Shown here piece after piece: positions 27,801 to 42,800 of a DNA stretch of 64,000 nt (positions are counted from its first letter, which is position 1; each line of letters opens with the position of its first letter). Source of the stretch: Trichoplusia ni (lineage: Eukaryota > Arthropoda > Insecta > Lepidoptera > Noctuidae); the NCBI RefSeq assembly GCF_003590095.1, contig NC_039493.1, forward strand, positions 5,518,001 through 5,582,000, given 5' to 3'. The notes below the pieces were generated by a model. That model was not told the DNA's origin and ran no database searches. It saw only the letters and a list, made by a program, of their open reading frames with translations. Both the position numbers and the translations under genes were made by a program.

Positions 27801-30800
27801 CCAGATCCCAAAGAAAGCTCATGATTTAAATTTAATTACTAGCCTCAAATCGGTTTATCGTCCGTGTCTGAAGCAGTAGAAAGGAACCAACCAGGGAGCT
27901 ATAAATTGGACCAAAAATATCGCTTAACCCAAACGAAATTTGTTGGAAAATTTGTTAATTCAATGGCAAATGATATATAGTGTATTTCGTTTTTAAATCA
28001 GCATGTGTTGACGTGGAAGTGAAATACTAGTGTGGTCAATGGTGTGGCAGTGAATTATATGACGTCACGAATAATCAATGTTTAGACAGTTAGTGTGCAG
28101 CGTTATGGAGTTGACTACATGCTTTTATTGTAAAATCAAATCAAAATTCAGATGCCTGCTAATACCAGACACAAAATATCGAGAAAAGATTTGTCCTCCT
28201 CAACAGAAATATTAATAATTATGTATAATTTTCTGCTTACACTATAAAATTTTAAAACATTGCGTCAGTCATGTCACCATACCGATGCAACAATATTTAA
28301 ATAGAAAACAGATAATACAAAACAAACAATTAAACATCAACATTTAAATAAAAGTAAATTAAACTCTAAAACCCAAACCCGAGCTTTTATTCAGCTGACC
28401 CATCATAACAAAACTGCACTGCAATGCAAAATAAATTAAACATTTCACTTAAATTTGCATACGACTAGCATGAAATCCTTTGCTCTGAAATGTCATATAA
28501 GCGTCGCATAAATGTCATATTAATTTCGTGGTGTAGTGGCTAATGGTTGGCAGGACCACCGTCCTTTACAGGGGCATTACCATAATCTGTCACCGCGGTG
28601 TCTGTGCGTACATTTGTGAGATACTGGGGCACTGGATGGAATTAGATTATATGGTAATGTGGAATACAAGATGCAGGACTCTGTAAAGGACTGGTCCTTA
28701 GCTGGAAAATAATTTACTTGGCTCGGATTGGATCTCTGGAAATAAGTGGCCATCTTTTTTTATTTAATCCGACGTTAGATGCCACTTTTTGCAACTTTAG
28801 TATTGCATGAAGGAGAACAGTAAATAGATACTTCTTTTCTATATTGTGTCTGTTCTGCAAATACTAAATGAGTGATACCACTGAAATTGGATAAAAGAGA
28901 TCAATTAAAAAAAAACTTTTTAATGAATTGGAATTTGAAAAAGCGACTTCTTGTTCTGATATGACAAGATGAGTATCTCCGGCAATCTGGAAAAATCGGG
29001 CCAATGTATTATAAAATATTATAGGTCATACGTATTTACCGAATTTTTTAGTCCAAAGGTCGTATATTGTCCGAAATATTAATTTTGATCGTCCTTTATC
29101 CCTAAAGCCCGTATCAGTCTAGCCCTCAGATCATTATGATTCAAAACACAGTCCCTACGATCCGTGATTCTTAAGTCTGTAATATCATTTGAAATTCAAC
29201 TAACTTCGGTAATACAGTCGTTTGCTGGGTTTAATCCAAAAAGTTTTGATGAAAATTAATTTAATTTGGGCAAGTTAAATCGGTGTGTTTTAATGTCGTG
29301 CATCACCGAATTATGACTCTTAATAGCCTGTTTCGGATGTTTCTAATTTTAAATGTTTTGGTGATTATTTTAGTTTGAGTGCGACTACAATTTATTTTAT
29401 TTTAATCAATTCATATTTGCGTGCACGTTTAGCCGAGTGATACAGGTCAGCACAATAAAACCATAGAGGTTTTGTCTTTTGTAACAATTCGTTACCCAAG
29501 CTTTTTTGGGATCCACGTGTGTTTGTCCTTAGTCTGACTGCCTTTTCACCCTGCATGTGACTTGAATGCCGAATGGTACACATTAACTTGCCTATCATAA
29601 TAGAAGCAATTATGGATGTAACTAGGTATATGTTGGTTCATAATTATCAGATATGTATATTACGTTAATTGCTAATCTCATTCAAGATTAATCGCCGAGC
29701 ATGGTAATCGATCTGTTTACTATAATAAAACATAATGATAATATACTATATTCATATAATTCTAGCCTATTAATGTCCCGCTGCTGGGCATAGGCCCAAT
29801 GGATGAGTTTCGAGCATTACTGCTCCTTCGGGTTATTGATAACCAATTTCAATATTTGGAAACTAGATTTTCTCACGATGTTTTCCTTCATTGTTGTCAG
29901 AGGTGTTTTAGAATAAGGAATAACAAGTAATTTGACAAAGTTACATTGGTACCTGACAGCGTTGAGATAGAAAATTTATCTCGTGCATACAAATACGCAA
30001 TAACACCACAACTAAACTTTAACTAACAACAAAACTTTATATTCATGTAAATTATTTTGTTGATTGAGGAAAGTTTTTACCCTATTAGACTTCACACTAT
30101 TCCGTTCAAAGCCAAATCTACTAAACACTAAACAACTGTTCATCTTTTCACGTGGTACCTCATTCTTCAACTAAGCACCAGTGTTTTACAACAACCGGTT
30201 TCAGCTAAGCACCAGTGTTTTACAAGGAGCGACTGCCTATCTGACCTCCTTAACCCAGTTACCTGGGCAACACGATACCCCTTGGTTAGACTGGCTGTCA
30301 GACTTTTTCAAGCTTCTGACTACCTGTAACGACTGTCAAAGATGTAGGAATAACAGCCGGGACCCACAATTTAACGTGCCTTCCGAAACACGGAGGAACT
30401 CGTTATGACAAAGATAGTCACCCATCTACGGACCAACCGCGTCAAGCATAGCTTAACCTGCGATCGAATCACTTATGCGGTTATAGCTTAGCCACGAGCT
30501 CTCTTCTGTTACGCTACCTATAACTAATAATACCTCATTTGTTCCTAGGGGTACAAGCGGTATTGACATAGATCTTCGGCGAGTGGATATCGACCAATGC
30601 CCCATTCGATCCGGCTCTACACAACTCAACATATTCGCCGGTACTGACAAATGCAAGAAGAAGACTACCGAAGTAAGTGACCTTGTATATTTGTTGTATA
30701 AGCAGGATACACAAAATTGACGAACAGGTGGGGAGGGTATTGAGTTGTCATTTGACTTTCTAGATAATGAATATGATCTCTAGACAGGAGCCAATGGCAT

Positions 30801-33800
30801 GCGACATTTATGTAGTCCACATATTGGGCTCACATTGTATCTTTCATTTGTACACCAAATAAGAATTGAAGCAAAAAAAATTTTCCTCATCGGGTAACAA
30901 TTTTATTTCTTCGTGATATGTAACTTTCTTATACACTTCTTTAACATTCAAAGATTATATAGACCTAAAGACCGCAAGTACTTGTGTTATATCATTTTTT
31001 TCCCTCATTTTACAGACAACAAACAAAACAGCATTTCAAATAATATATGTGTTGTTTACCAAACAAACCCTTTATGAAACCTTATCATCGTGCTATTTAT
31101 AATTAGTCTAACCTTTAATTCTAACGCTAAAGATAACGTATTATGTGCGAAACCACAACATCGCCAAAGCTTCCCTTTGCACCTAACAAACATTATAGTA
31201 TCCTTTTAACAATTGAAGAACATTTACCACAAAGTTTAATACATGATCAAACGAACAAAATTTGCGAATTCCGTTTCAAATATCACAGACACTAGGGATG
31301 GTGCTTTTTCCAAATTTGTCATGAATTTGAATGAATAAAACAGTATATATCACCTCTGCGTATAGATTTTGCGAAGTCTAAACGTCACGTCACTCCCTAT
31401 CTAGTAAATCTTTAAACCATGTAATCTTTACAATCATTATTGTCGTGGAAAAAATACGTGTCCAACATTTTTGGCTGTCGAAAAGGTATTTGACAGACTT
31501 CTTTATATCAAGTCGTCTCTCTTAATAGCCTCATTTAATGCTAATGATAGCATATTATCACATCGAGTAAATGCCATACCCCTGGTGATTTACAATCCTA
31601 TAGTTACAACTGCCATACAAACCCATAGGGGTCAACTTGTACATTGAAACGTATTAAGACTTAACTCATCAAGTATGGTAGACTTAAAACGTCTTGTATA
31701 CCAAGAGCCTTACAGTTCCGGTATTCTATAGCTTTAAGTATGTGAAGTTCGGTCCGAGTAAAGGATACCAAAGGCCTTAGAAAACAGAAATTGTAACAAT
31801 TTTCAGGGAAACCCTTCAAGTTGTTGGTTGAGGCGAAAGCAAAGTTAGTAGTTCAGTAAGTGGTTAAAGTTCCGATAATTTTGGGTTTTGAGAACCTTAT
31901 TGTTTGCGAAAAAAATGTGAAAAAATGTTTGCACTTCTTAAAAAGAAAACTGGTTCTTAAGGAAATCTGTTTCTCGTGCAAAATATTAACTTTCTTCGTC
32001 CGTCGTGACGTTGGTTATTATACACTGTAAGGAATATTGCTGCTAATCAAAATAAAACTGTAGGAATATTACATAGAATCTATAATACAATTTTTTTAGT
32101 TGTCATTTATGACTACTTACTGTATAACATTCTGCGATCAATCAAACTCTGATAAAAGTAACGAAAAATCTTTTTTTGACCTTTCGATACCCTTCTCTTG
32201 TTATTTGCATCTACTCCATATAAGACCTTTAGCACAATATACATAACAACAATATCATAACCTGTGTCCCGGCTTAGAAAAGGGTAAAGTAGGCTTCTAT
32301 ATTGTATCCCTTATCTACAGCTGGAGGTGTTATCTTCAGGCTGACGGGTCGTTGAGACCCTTAAAATAGGGTTAAGTTATGTATCGTCAACTGTCACGTA
32401 TACAAAAGATTTAGAAGAGATTTAGTTCTAAGATTGGCTCAGCGTTTTGGTAAAAAAAACTGAAAAAATAATGGTGAATTAGTATAATACTGTTTACTTA
32501 TTCAATATTATAAATAAGACGACTCTCCCTGCTTTAAACGTGATTTAAAACTCTCTGGTATAAGGCTTGTATGTATGGCTTGGATGTAACTAAACTAACC
32601 TTACCTGATTTAGCAGTTCATATTCATTCTCGTCTCTACCTTTAACCTGACACGTGATAGATTTATAAAATGTATCCCCACACCTTAACCCAGACAGGTC
32701 AACTAACAGGTGCATGCACACTAAGATTAGACCGGGCTAAAAAAAAAATGTATATTTTAGTTCATAGTTCGGCAATTGACAGCCTTCATAAAACAATTTC
32801 GAATTCAAAATATCAGCACTTTGTGAAATATAACTCAATATATTACCTTCGGGACCCGAGAGCTGCTGTAAGGGTCGGGACTCAATCTTTATCACAAAGC
32901 TTAGTTTTAAGAGTACGTGTTTTAGATCTTCGACGACTGTTAAAGAGGTTTGTTGTATTGTATTAAACATAGAAAATGCAATTGAAATGATCTAAGGAAG
33001 TTTCGGGTTTGAAATATTCTGCTTTATCTGGAAGATTTTCTCTCATTTTAAATAATATTATTAACATTACATTAAAAAGAAAGTGGAAGAAGTTAGAAGA
33101 CTTACTGATAAAAATATTGGCAACTAATTATAACTTTTGGGTCATGAGCCAAAAACTTACTAATATAAGTAAAAAGGTGTGCTTCTTGGTTTAAGGTTTG
33201 AAATTTTTACAAAATCACTTTTACGAAAACATTCTAAATCATCAAAAAAACACCTTCAATTACATTTCAAATAATTTGAAGACAATTTACAGAATTACCG
33301 CTATCCGCAATCCCAACAAACGGGAACAAATACCCAATATTCAAAGATTTGTAGGTTCTCAACGCAAGGCTGTTACTCAAACAAAATACTGGGAACACAT
33401 CAATACTGGGCCCGTCCTAACGTTTGTTGATCAAACAGAGTGTCCATTGTAGACTGTGTGCACCAGCATCGCTAAGTGTTCGCGAGGGATACTCGCTGAA
33501 TCAATAGGATTGAAGATATTGTGCTATTTCGATAGGATCTATTTAGTTCTATGAGGTATATACAGCCTTTTTATGTTTATATCTAACGTTCTTCTGAATC
33601 TTTTCGTTTGTTTTGTTTTGGAATTAAAAGTTGCTCTTGCTAAGAAAACATCAAATTCATCTTATGTCTGTTTTAAATATACTTGTTGGTCGTTTTGATT
33701 AGATTTTTACAACTCAATTTTGAGGCACTTCCCGATGCACAATGCAATTTACAACTATAAAAACGGCTAAACCGATTTTGACAAATTTGAATGGGGTGAC

Positions 33801-36800
33801 ATTTATAAACGTTGGTTTTTAGAATTTTAATATCTATCAATCTTATATCATTACATCTTTACATGAGTGATAGTTGACGGTTTTTTTATTACCTATACTA
33901 TTGTTGGCGGTTGACTATACTACGAATATATTAAGATTTAACCCAAAGTCTTGTAAGAAAATAGTAACAAACATCACCCATAAATAAAGTAGCAACAAAT
34001 CACTTTGCAGAGCAGTAAGTACGAAAATTTATGTTAGAACTGCATATTAAACCAAGACTTTCAAATTGACCTAGAAACGAAAAACTACCACAAATCAGTG
34101 TTTATCAGACTTGTCAAACTTCATCCGACAGGTGCACTAGAGAACATTTTTGCATATCATGTTTTGCACCTAGAATATATTTTGTAAGTTTCGGTACTGC
34201 ATATACTCGTACTAAACATTGGATTTCATCCAAAAAGTTGCAAAGTTTTTGAAATTCTAATAAGTCACAGAAGTGCACCTGATTCGGAAAAGTATTTCGT
34301 TTTTATTGTGAGGAAAGTTTATGAATAAATAATAGTGCGGAAGTGTTTTTTGGACGGCGGAGCTAGGAGTAAGTTACGGCTATTTGAGGTGCTTCTAAGA
34401 CTAAAAATTTATTACAAATCAAAATAATTTATAACTTTATTTGATTCGTTATAATTGGTTTCGGGTTCCTTAATTTATAGTTAAAGCTTCTCCGGATTTT
34501 TTTATGGAACTGCATCGGTTTTAATCATTAACCAATACTACCTAATGATTTTCTTCTATGTACGTAGTAACTTTTTTTACATTTATTCTAATTGTGTGAA
34601 CCATGTTGTTGCTTAAGTACTTATGCGTTACAACTTGCTACTTATATATCCAAACAATACTACCATTAACCAATATAAATCGATAAATAAAACCAACGAC
34701 CACATTTCTGTTAACATTTCATTTAAAACAAAAGGACACTGTTCTACTCGGTATATGCCAGCAATACATTCAGTCACCGATACCGGTAACCGGCTTAAGT
34801 GCGATTGTATCTACTGTGCACGAATACCACTAAATAATTCCACGCCATCAATATTGATACGGTGCAATAATTTAGCGGTGACCTGGGAGTTACTGCCTTT
34901 CAATGTACATAGATTTGATACTTAAGGTAGTAAGGAATACAGTACAAATTGATTAACCGAGGTTAACCCTTTGCAGACTGGTATTATATCTTGCTTGTCA
35001 AGGTTCAAGTTAGGTGTGATTGGTCTTCAGTCTTCTATTCATCCTTTGTCGATTGATTGAGATTTAAGAAAAGCCAAAAAGGGTGGGTGATTTAGGGTGA
35101 TGGCTACATAATATGATTCTTTGAAGTTATAGCCTAATGTTTGGGTATTCGTTTTTTTTTTAACATCGGACTCTGAACTGGCACTTTTGTTGCTGGGGAA
35201 ATTGAAAGCGCAATAAGCGTAGTGTGGTTTTTCGTTTTCATCATTACAAGTTTTAAGTTAAGACGCCATCGTATTATTTGTATACACATATTATGGAAGC
35301 ATGAGGTAGGTGCTGTGATAGGTTTTTTCCACCAATACTGTACACAAATATTTAAAGTGAATTCAGAATCCATTTATTTTTTTGCCAAACCCTCTAATCT
35401 AGCTACTAGACTTACCGAGGGTAACCTTTGTTAATGGTAAATAAAAAAAAAGGATTCACGTGTAAAGCAATCATTTTCGTCCACTGCTGGACATAGGCTT
35501 CCCACGAGTCGCGAGTCGTACTCATCATCAAACATACATATATTAAAAACCTCAATAAGCCGGAATTCAAACATAAATTCCTATGATACATTGCTGCGAT
35601 TTAAACAAAATTCAATTCTATTTAATTAATGTTTCGCACAGCAATTTTGACATTATTTTGTGTCGACATTCCATTGCACGCATTCGACCAACGTTATTCA
35701 CTATTCGATCAGTCAACTATTGGTGTTGCAATGAAATAAACAAAACCAGAAACCAAACGATTATTTATTTGGTTTTTTGATTTATTGGCATGCCATGTGT
35801 TTATCAAACCGAAAGTAAAATATGCCAGCATAAAAATGTGACGTTTTAGTGTTTATTTTTTTTATTTTGTGGCTATGCTGCTGTACTTCAGACTGTTATG
35901 ATTGTCAATTATATTTTTTTTAATGGAACTAAACTAAAATTAACTAAAAACTACTAACTAAAATTCAGTATTTACTTTATTGACATCGTGTTTTGTTTTT
36001 ACATTCCTTTGCTTACAAAATAAAAAAAAATCTTTTTTTAACAATTCGTCTAATTTTACTTCCATTTTATTTTTTCTTTAGGTAAATCTTCAAAACCTTT
36101 TTTCTAACGCTGATCTCTTATCAAATACCATCAGTGGCCTGAATAGCGTGAGAAAATATCTTCAGACACACGTGTTGATATTCTCCTAATCTTTTACACG
36201 TGCTTTCATGAAATGGAGGGTTAATCCTATACAAGCCCTCTCATCAATTTCATTTTTACCATGAAATAAGTTTCCTATTAAAGAAATAAAGACCACAAAA
36301 GGTATTCGTCGACTAGCGGATCTTTTGACGCTATAAAAGGAATGTAGCACAAATTCCTTTACATAGAGTTTGGAGGTATAGATTGATTTTGAAATGAAAT
36401 TGTTGCCTTTAATTCGATCAAATACTTTAAGTATAGACCCACGACTAAATTGTTGACTGGCTATTAAGTTTGTGCGGAACCCTCAATGTGACGCATCTGG
36501 CTCGAACTGGATCTGTTACTCGTATTATATTGTTTTTGACGGCAAACATTATCTTCAAGTCTAAATGCTGAAAGGGCCTTCATAGGATTCAAAGTTGTTT
36601 GGTGTTAGGCCTTGCTATATGTCATGAAGAGTAGGGTAGAGAGCAACTTGTTACCAACACAGCAAACAGGTGCACATGTCATGGGCACCTTAGATGTTAT
36701 GGTTATCTTCGAGATAAATTGACCTTCAAGTTGACAATTCTAAACAGTTTTCAGTTTCAGTACTAGGTACAAAAATGAAAACAAAAATTGTATACATTGC

Positions 36801-39800
36801 AAAAAAAAGTATTTACTCCGTAATATAAATAAAAGTGGAAGTGTAATAATATGTTGGTATTCTTTCATTGTTAAAGTATTTACGATGGTTACCATAAAAG
36901 GTGAGCCTTTTAAATGTTATAGGAAAAGTTTCTGGTATTGCTAAATATATTGCCCCCTAACAACTCTCCAGTTACTGGGTGTTGTTTATAACCCTAGTTT
37001 ATGGCCCTTAGACTAATGGATTAGGCTAGAATTAGACTAGTAACAGGCCGAATATTTATGACTATAAAAATATTATTGTTCCCATTTTCTCAAGATAAAT
37101 ATGAGAGCCAGTTTCATTACAAGAATGAAGCGTGTAATTTTAATAAGAAAAAGAGAATTGATAATATGGAATTCATTATTTTTCCATCTAACTTAATATT
37201 TTTACTGTTGTTATCTTTGAAATAACTTTTTCTAAAAGCTATCGCCCATTTTCGTAGAAATAATGTTGTACGTACCAAAAGAGGAACGTAAAAACTTTCA
37301 CTTGAAGCTTAATTGAAGACATGCTTAAAATAATAACAGCAATTTATAAAACAAGATCCTTTGTGGCAAATTGAATACAAAAATAGTCCAAGAATAATTC
37401 TTAGGAAAATCTTCAACAATTTTCTTTTAACATTCTTAACCGCCTATCTCATTAACTGTAGCAAAAATAAAAATAACTAAAGCTGTTACGACACCCTCAA
37501 GAAGCAATGAAGTAGCTGAGAAGAAATCTTTATAAACTTACAACTTTTAAAACTTAATAACAAAGATTTCATTTTTATCTAGGGAACAGAAAAAAGAGTT
37601 TTTTTGTAAGATTTGTATGAAGAAACTAATTTTATACAAAGGAACTTAGGCATGATATTATTATTATTTTACATTTGCGTAAATATTTTTACGTATCTTC
37701 TATTATATGAAATTCTCGTGCTACGATTTACCAAATTGAACTCCTCCAAAAACGGCACGACCGATTCTCGTGTAATTTCGTTTGCGTATCGGAAACAATG
37801 TTTGCTAAGACACCTAATTTTGACATAAATTCCCATTTATTAATTTTTAATCGTGCCGATTATCACACGTTACTTATTTATCATACGTAACAAGAGGCCT
37901 ACCATCTCGCCTCTTAAAGAGAGTCGGCTTTACTTGTAGGATCGTGACGGTGCATTATGTAGCGCAAAACAGCGCTTCATAATGCACCCTTAAAGCACAC
38001 TTCAGCTTTTGTAACAGTTTTACTTTAAAATGTGGTGGTGGGCACCTCCGCCTTGTTATCTCTGCATCTCCTTGTGGTTAACTGGGAGAGAATGCCTCAG
38101 GTATTAAATACGCCATTATTTTCCATGTATAAGAAGAATATCATGTACATCGTAAATAAATAAATATCAACAGAGACACTGACCGATTACCGAGATTTAA
38201 AGGGAATTTAAAACTTCAGTACTGCTAAACACATGTAAAAAGCCTGCACTAACAGCAAAACAGTCATTTCGTATATTAATATTGCTCTGAAAGATAACAA
38301 TAGAGCAAAAACAGTAGGCACATTGCAGAATGCATAGGGTAATTTGAATTCGTATTTCACCGGGGGCGTAGCTCAGATGGTAGAGCGCTCGCTTAGCATG
38401 CGAGAGGTACCGGGATCGATACCCGGCGCCTCCAGTACCCGCAAAGAATATAAAAACTTTTGCTTTAAAATGTGAATATTTATAGAAGTTTTTTTTAATA
38501 AAATTCTTCATTTTCTTGTATTTAGTTTCTTGTATTTTTTTAACATTATCTGAAACTACAATACCTCTAATGCCTCATACCCTAACACACATAGACATTC
38601 TTTCTACGGTTATCTTTTCTGGGTACTTATCAACCTGTCACATATAACCCTGATGAACTCGTTGGGGTGGGTCAGACACCGGGCCGCTGCGAACCGAGAG
38701 AGTGCGTGCAGGTTGCATATGTAGTGAAACTTCGCGGGCATCGGCGGTGGAGCCACTATTATTATCTGGTAAGAGAATAATTGGTAAGTGAGGTGTTGAT
38801 TTGAAGAGCTACAGATAGAGTAAGATAGATCTGTACTGAGTGTTTCGTCATTTTTTTTCCTATACGTAGAGTATTAAGGATGCGATGTGTAGGGTAAACG
38901 AACCAATGTGAAGTCCAGTGTCTATCTTCAAATAGTCTTGAAGAATTGTTATCTCATAGATTTAGTTTTTACTCCAAAGATTAAACGCGAGAGGTATATA
39001 GAGTACAAAGAAAAAATATTCACGAGTGTCAAAAAACGGATACGGTATTAAAATGAAATATTGATTGTGATGGAAAGACTTTAAATCGAATGACTTCAGT
39101 GAGTATTTCACAATATTTATTTCTTAAATATTAATTCTACAATATTGTCTCCTTATATAAGGAACTTATTGTTAACAATAACGTAACAAAATGTAGAGTC
39201 GTTTCACAGGTCTCAATCCAATACAAAAAGTTCTAAAAAAAGTCATAACATTCTACCTTCCCCAACCGGCCTTTAGAACGATCATCCTACCCCTGTATAT
39301 GGACAACAATAAAAGTTGACCAGCATAAAAAATAAACTCACTACTACAAACACATAAACGTCAAAACACATTGAGCTGGCAACAAAAGAGAAAAATTAAT
39401 CGGAACGTATACCCGTATTTTGTTTCTCACCGTCGTTTTATAAGGGTTTTTTTTATGTGGCTATATAATATTGTGTGTTTGTATGTCTAAATGTGTTGTG
39501 TTTTATACAGACGTCAGCGTTTAGTAGTACCACAGATTTATATATTTGCGTTACATTTGTAAAATTATTTTGAAACACTATACCTATATAACTATTACTT
39601 TCAATGCCCCATGGAACAGCAAACCGACACGACCGGAGCATGATCAGGCGACCAACACTTTTAAGTGACTTGACATGAGAGAACAGGTCAAAAGTAAACA
39701 GAGTTGAAACGAATATATTATTATCACTACGAGATGGTGCTGGCTTTATTTATATAAACAATAGACGAATCTACTTCAAATCACAAAATAATTTGGGTCA

Positions 39801-42800
39801 AACTTTGAAACAATTACTTAAATATCCTTAATATGTACATTAGAACTACTAAAACTGTAGAATAACAGAAATGGCAAGTAGTACCGCAGCCCTTAGCTAG
39901 TATTATTATACAAATAGACGCAACGACATAAAATAATTACAATGAAATACTCAATGAAGAATGAAAAGCAATAAATCTTCCTGCACACTAACAACTTATT
40001 TATACACTGCAGTTATTCAACGTCATCTGAACCGACAAAATACCATTTCGGTAACAGTTGGTATTGCAGCACGATTCAATCCTAAACGGAGATAGGAACA
40101 CGCTAACCCGTCAACCTGTCAAGCTATGAAGTACAAGGCCCACTCAATCATGGCAACCAGAGCTGTATTCCCAAATTGACTTTTACCACAGCGGCTATAA
40201 AAAACAAGAGACTGACGAAAATCTGTCGTTATTTACATTTTAAAAGACAACCATAACCAAATTCTAAAGCCAACTGTAGCCAGGTGCTATTTCACAATAA
40301 AATTGTGCTAAAAGCTTGGGTTATAAGTATTAGAAGTTATCTTCTAATACTTATAACCCAAGCTAGGTAGGCAAGCTAGATAGGCTGACAACTCCAGTAT
40401 GTAATTTTAATATTAATTTAAAAGAATGTTATAATAATCTTGATTTTTGACATCAGTGAAAATATTAATTTTGAGCTTCTAGCACCTACACTCAATATTT
40501 TTAATTAATACTCAGATATAAAACCTTCTCAATAGCTTTCATGATTACTTATTGTTAAAACGTTTTGTATTTTAGGACCTTAACCGTGAAGCTTGGGAGA
40601 ATATTCTAAAGCAACTGCTCTGCTTTCTTATCGTCGCATAAAATAATGTTAGAAGCTGTTTGTCTCGCCAAATTAGTTTCGTTAGTTTAATACAATTTGA
40701 GCGTTTACTTTGAGCAGAGTATTAAAAAATTCAACGACCCGTCTTAGGTGCCGTCGTAAAAACATTTTTTAACTTAATAACGTGTTTATTTTATACCGTG
40801 CTTACACTGAGAAAATGTAATTTTGAATAATAATATTATCCTAACTATATTTAACCTTAAAAAGATTTTGAGTGAGCTTAAATCTTGTTTTCTTGCCAGT
40901 GTTGGCGTCAGACCAAGCATATTTCATAATGTAAATTTTTCAGACCGTGGCATGAGAATTTGCCGGTAAACAATACAGAAGCAATTTCGGTCATAAAGGT
41001 TTAATGTACCTTCAATACTAACATTTCAGGCAAGCAAATAATTTTCACATTTGCGACCATTTTTATTCACAAACGTGCTTGACTTATTGAAGCTATTTAC
41101 TAATTGATTACACCAAACAGATCGTCAAAGATCAGTCTATTTATCGAGTTAGAAGACGATTTTTGGCATGATAATTTTCTCATACACGCTGCGCAACGAC
41201 TTAAATATCCGACAACCCAATGTTTTATCTTTAGAATGTGTCCCGCAGTCGTTTCTTCTAGACTTAAATCGTCTGCTATCTAAGTCTCGCATAGCCTTAG
41301 CCGAGACTACGCAAAACTTCGCAGCCATACTTTTTTATACGTCAGTATTTCTGCGAGCGACTTTCATATGTTTTACGATAATGTATCGAGACTCGAAATA
41401 CCCAGTTCATTTTGTTTATTCTCGACGTGATCAGGTTTTTGAGGGCAAAGGGACACATGTGGGGTTGTAAGGCTTCGATAATGTCTGTCGTAAGGACGTA
41501 AGCCTCTGAAGTTGGGTGTTTAGCATTCCGGGAGAGTAGACTTAAGATGAAATTGATTTGTGGCGAACTGGTTCAAGGAAGTTTCTTTTATGTAGAGTGT
41601 GCTGAACTTTGGTCGCAATCTTAAAATACTTGGAATGTGAATTCGAGTGTATTATGTATCAAAGTTGTTCGCTTTTAGGGCTTTGCTTTAATGTTTGTTC
41701 TTAGTTTATAATTCTGTACTAAAATCGATTGTTATTTGATATAGACAGTCTTCCTATAGTAAGCATTTAGCAGAATACTTAGCTGCCATTAAGTCTCTAT
41801 ATTCAATTGGCATTCTGTATAATCTTAATATATAATCGTCATAAAATATGACGTAAAGTTTTTTTCTTAAAAGCAAAACTACATATTTTTCATAAAAAAA
41901 AACGTTCGCTGAAACATGTTTTGTCTTACAAAAGTTTTGACAGTATATTTTTTGTGACGCCCACTGATCCGTGCTTTGCCCATGAAACACATTTTCAGGC
42001 TTGTTTCAGGCTGATGTCACGGCTATTCTGTCCCTCGTATATTGTTGCCCGACTTAGCGCGAACTGTTTACATCGATACCTACTTTCTATGTTGCCTGTA
42101 CTGTTGTTTTTAAGACATTTCGCAAAACTACTTAATGACGATAAATTTCGCAAACTTTTTTTAGAACAAAGATCGTGGTTTGCTGAGTAATAAGGCTTGA
42201 AAATTAAATACGTTTTAATTTGAATTTTCCTTAAGTGTACCTGCAAATTCACGTAAATAAAGATAGCTTTACTCAAATGTATGATACTAAATATCTTAAA
42301 TAATCAATGAAACATAAAAAAATGCTATATATTTTAAAATTATTATATAAACGGTTGAACTCGGCCAAAACTGGGCATATCAAAGGCTCTCGAACGTATA
42401 GAAGGATCAGTAGATTTTCACGCCAGCAATGAATATTGCCAGATTCAATAAATCAATCACGCCATAACATGGGGCAAACCGCTGGCATTTTTGTGCCGCC
42501 ATGACGCTCAGCCGCGCTGTAAAAAGCCTTTATGAAATTCATAGGTTGATTTTATAAAAGAAATACGAATAAATTCCGAGGTTTGGTGTAAATTTCATTT
42601 TTTTTCGATGATTGATTGATTTGTTTATGTTGCATTTTTGCGTAACCATTCCCTGGTAATTCATTTATTGCTGCCAATTTATTTATTTGAACAATTTTTT
42701 AAAAAGCAAAGCCCAAATGTTAACAACCAAACAAATAATGATTAACCAATAAATTTGACAAAAATAAAATCCATTTGACACATACTACAATACTAGTCGT

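Larger units (their letters stand above)
25079..30548 (+). other. Receptor intron B-C (5.5 kb)
   Basis: Non-coding. Holds the 26-bp perfect hairpin at 25193-25265, a degenerate SINE at 29425-29575, a retroelement fragment at 29765-29960 and a dispersed-repeat copy at 30171-30505. A stretch with an A-box-like sequence at about 28528-28548 is too weak to call. No gene is seen. Confidence 0.75.

Noticed and set aside
28528..28680. A-box-like GTGGTGTAGTGGCTAATGG as a SINE or tRNA
   Set aside because: No box B at the right distance and no match to the SINE bodies seen here.
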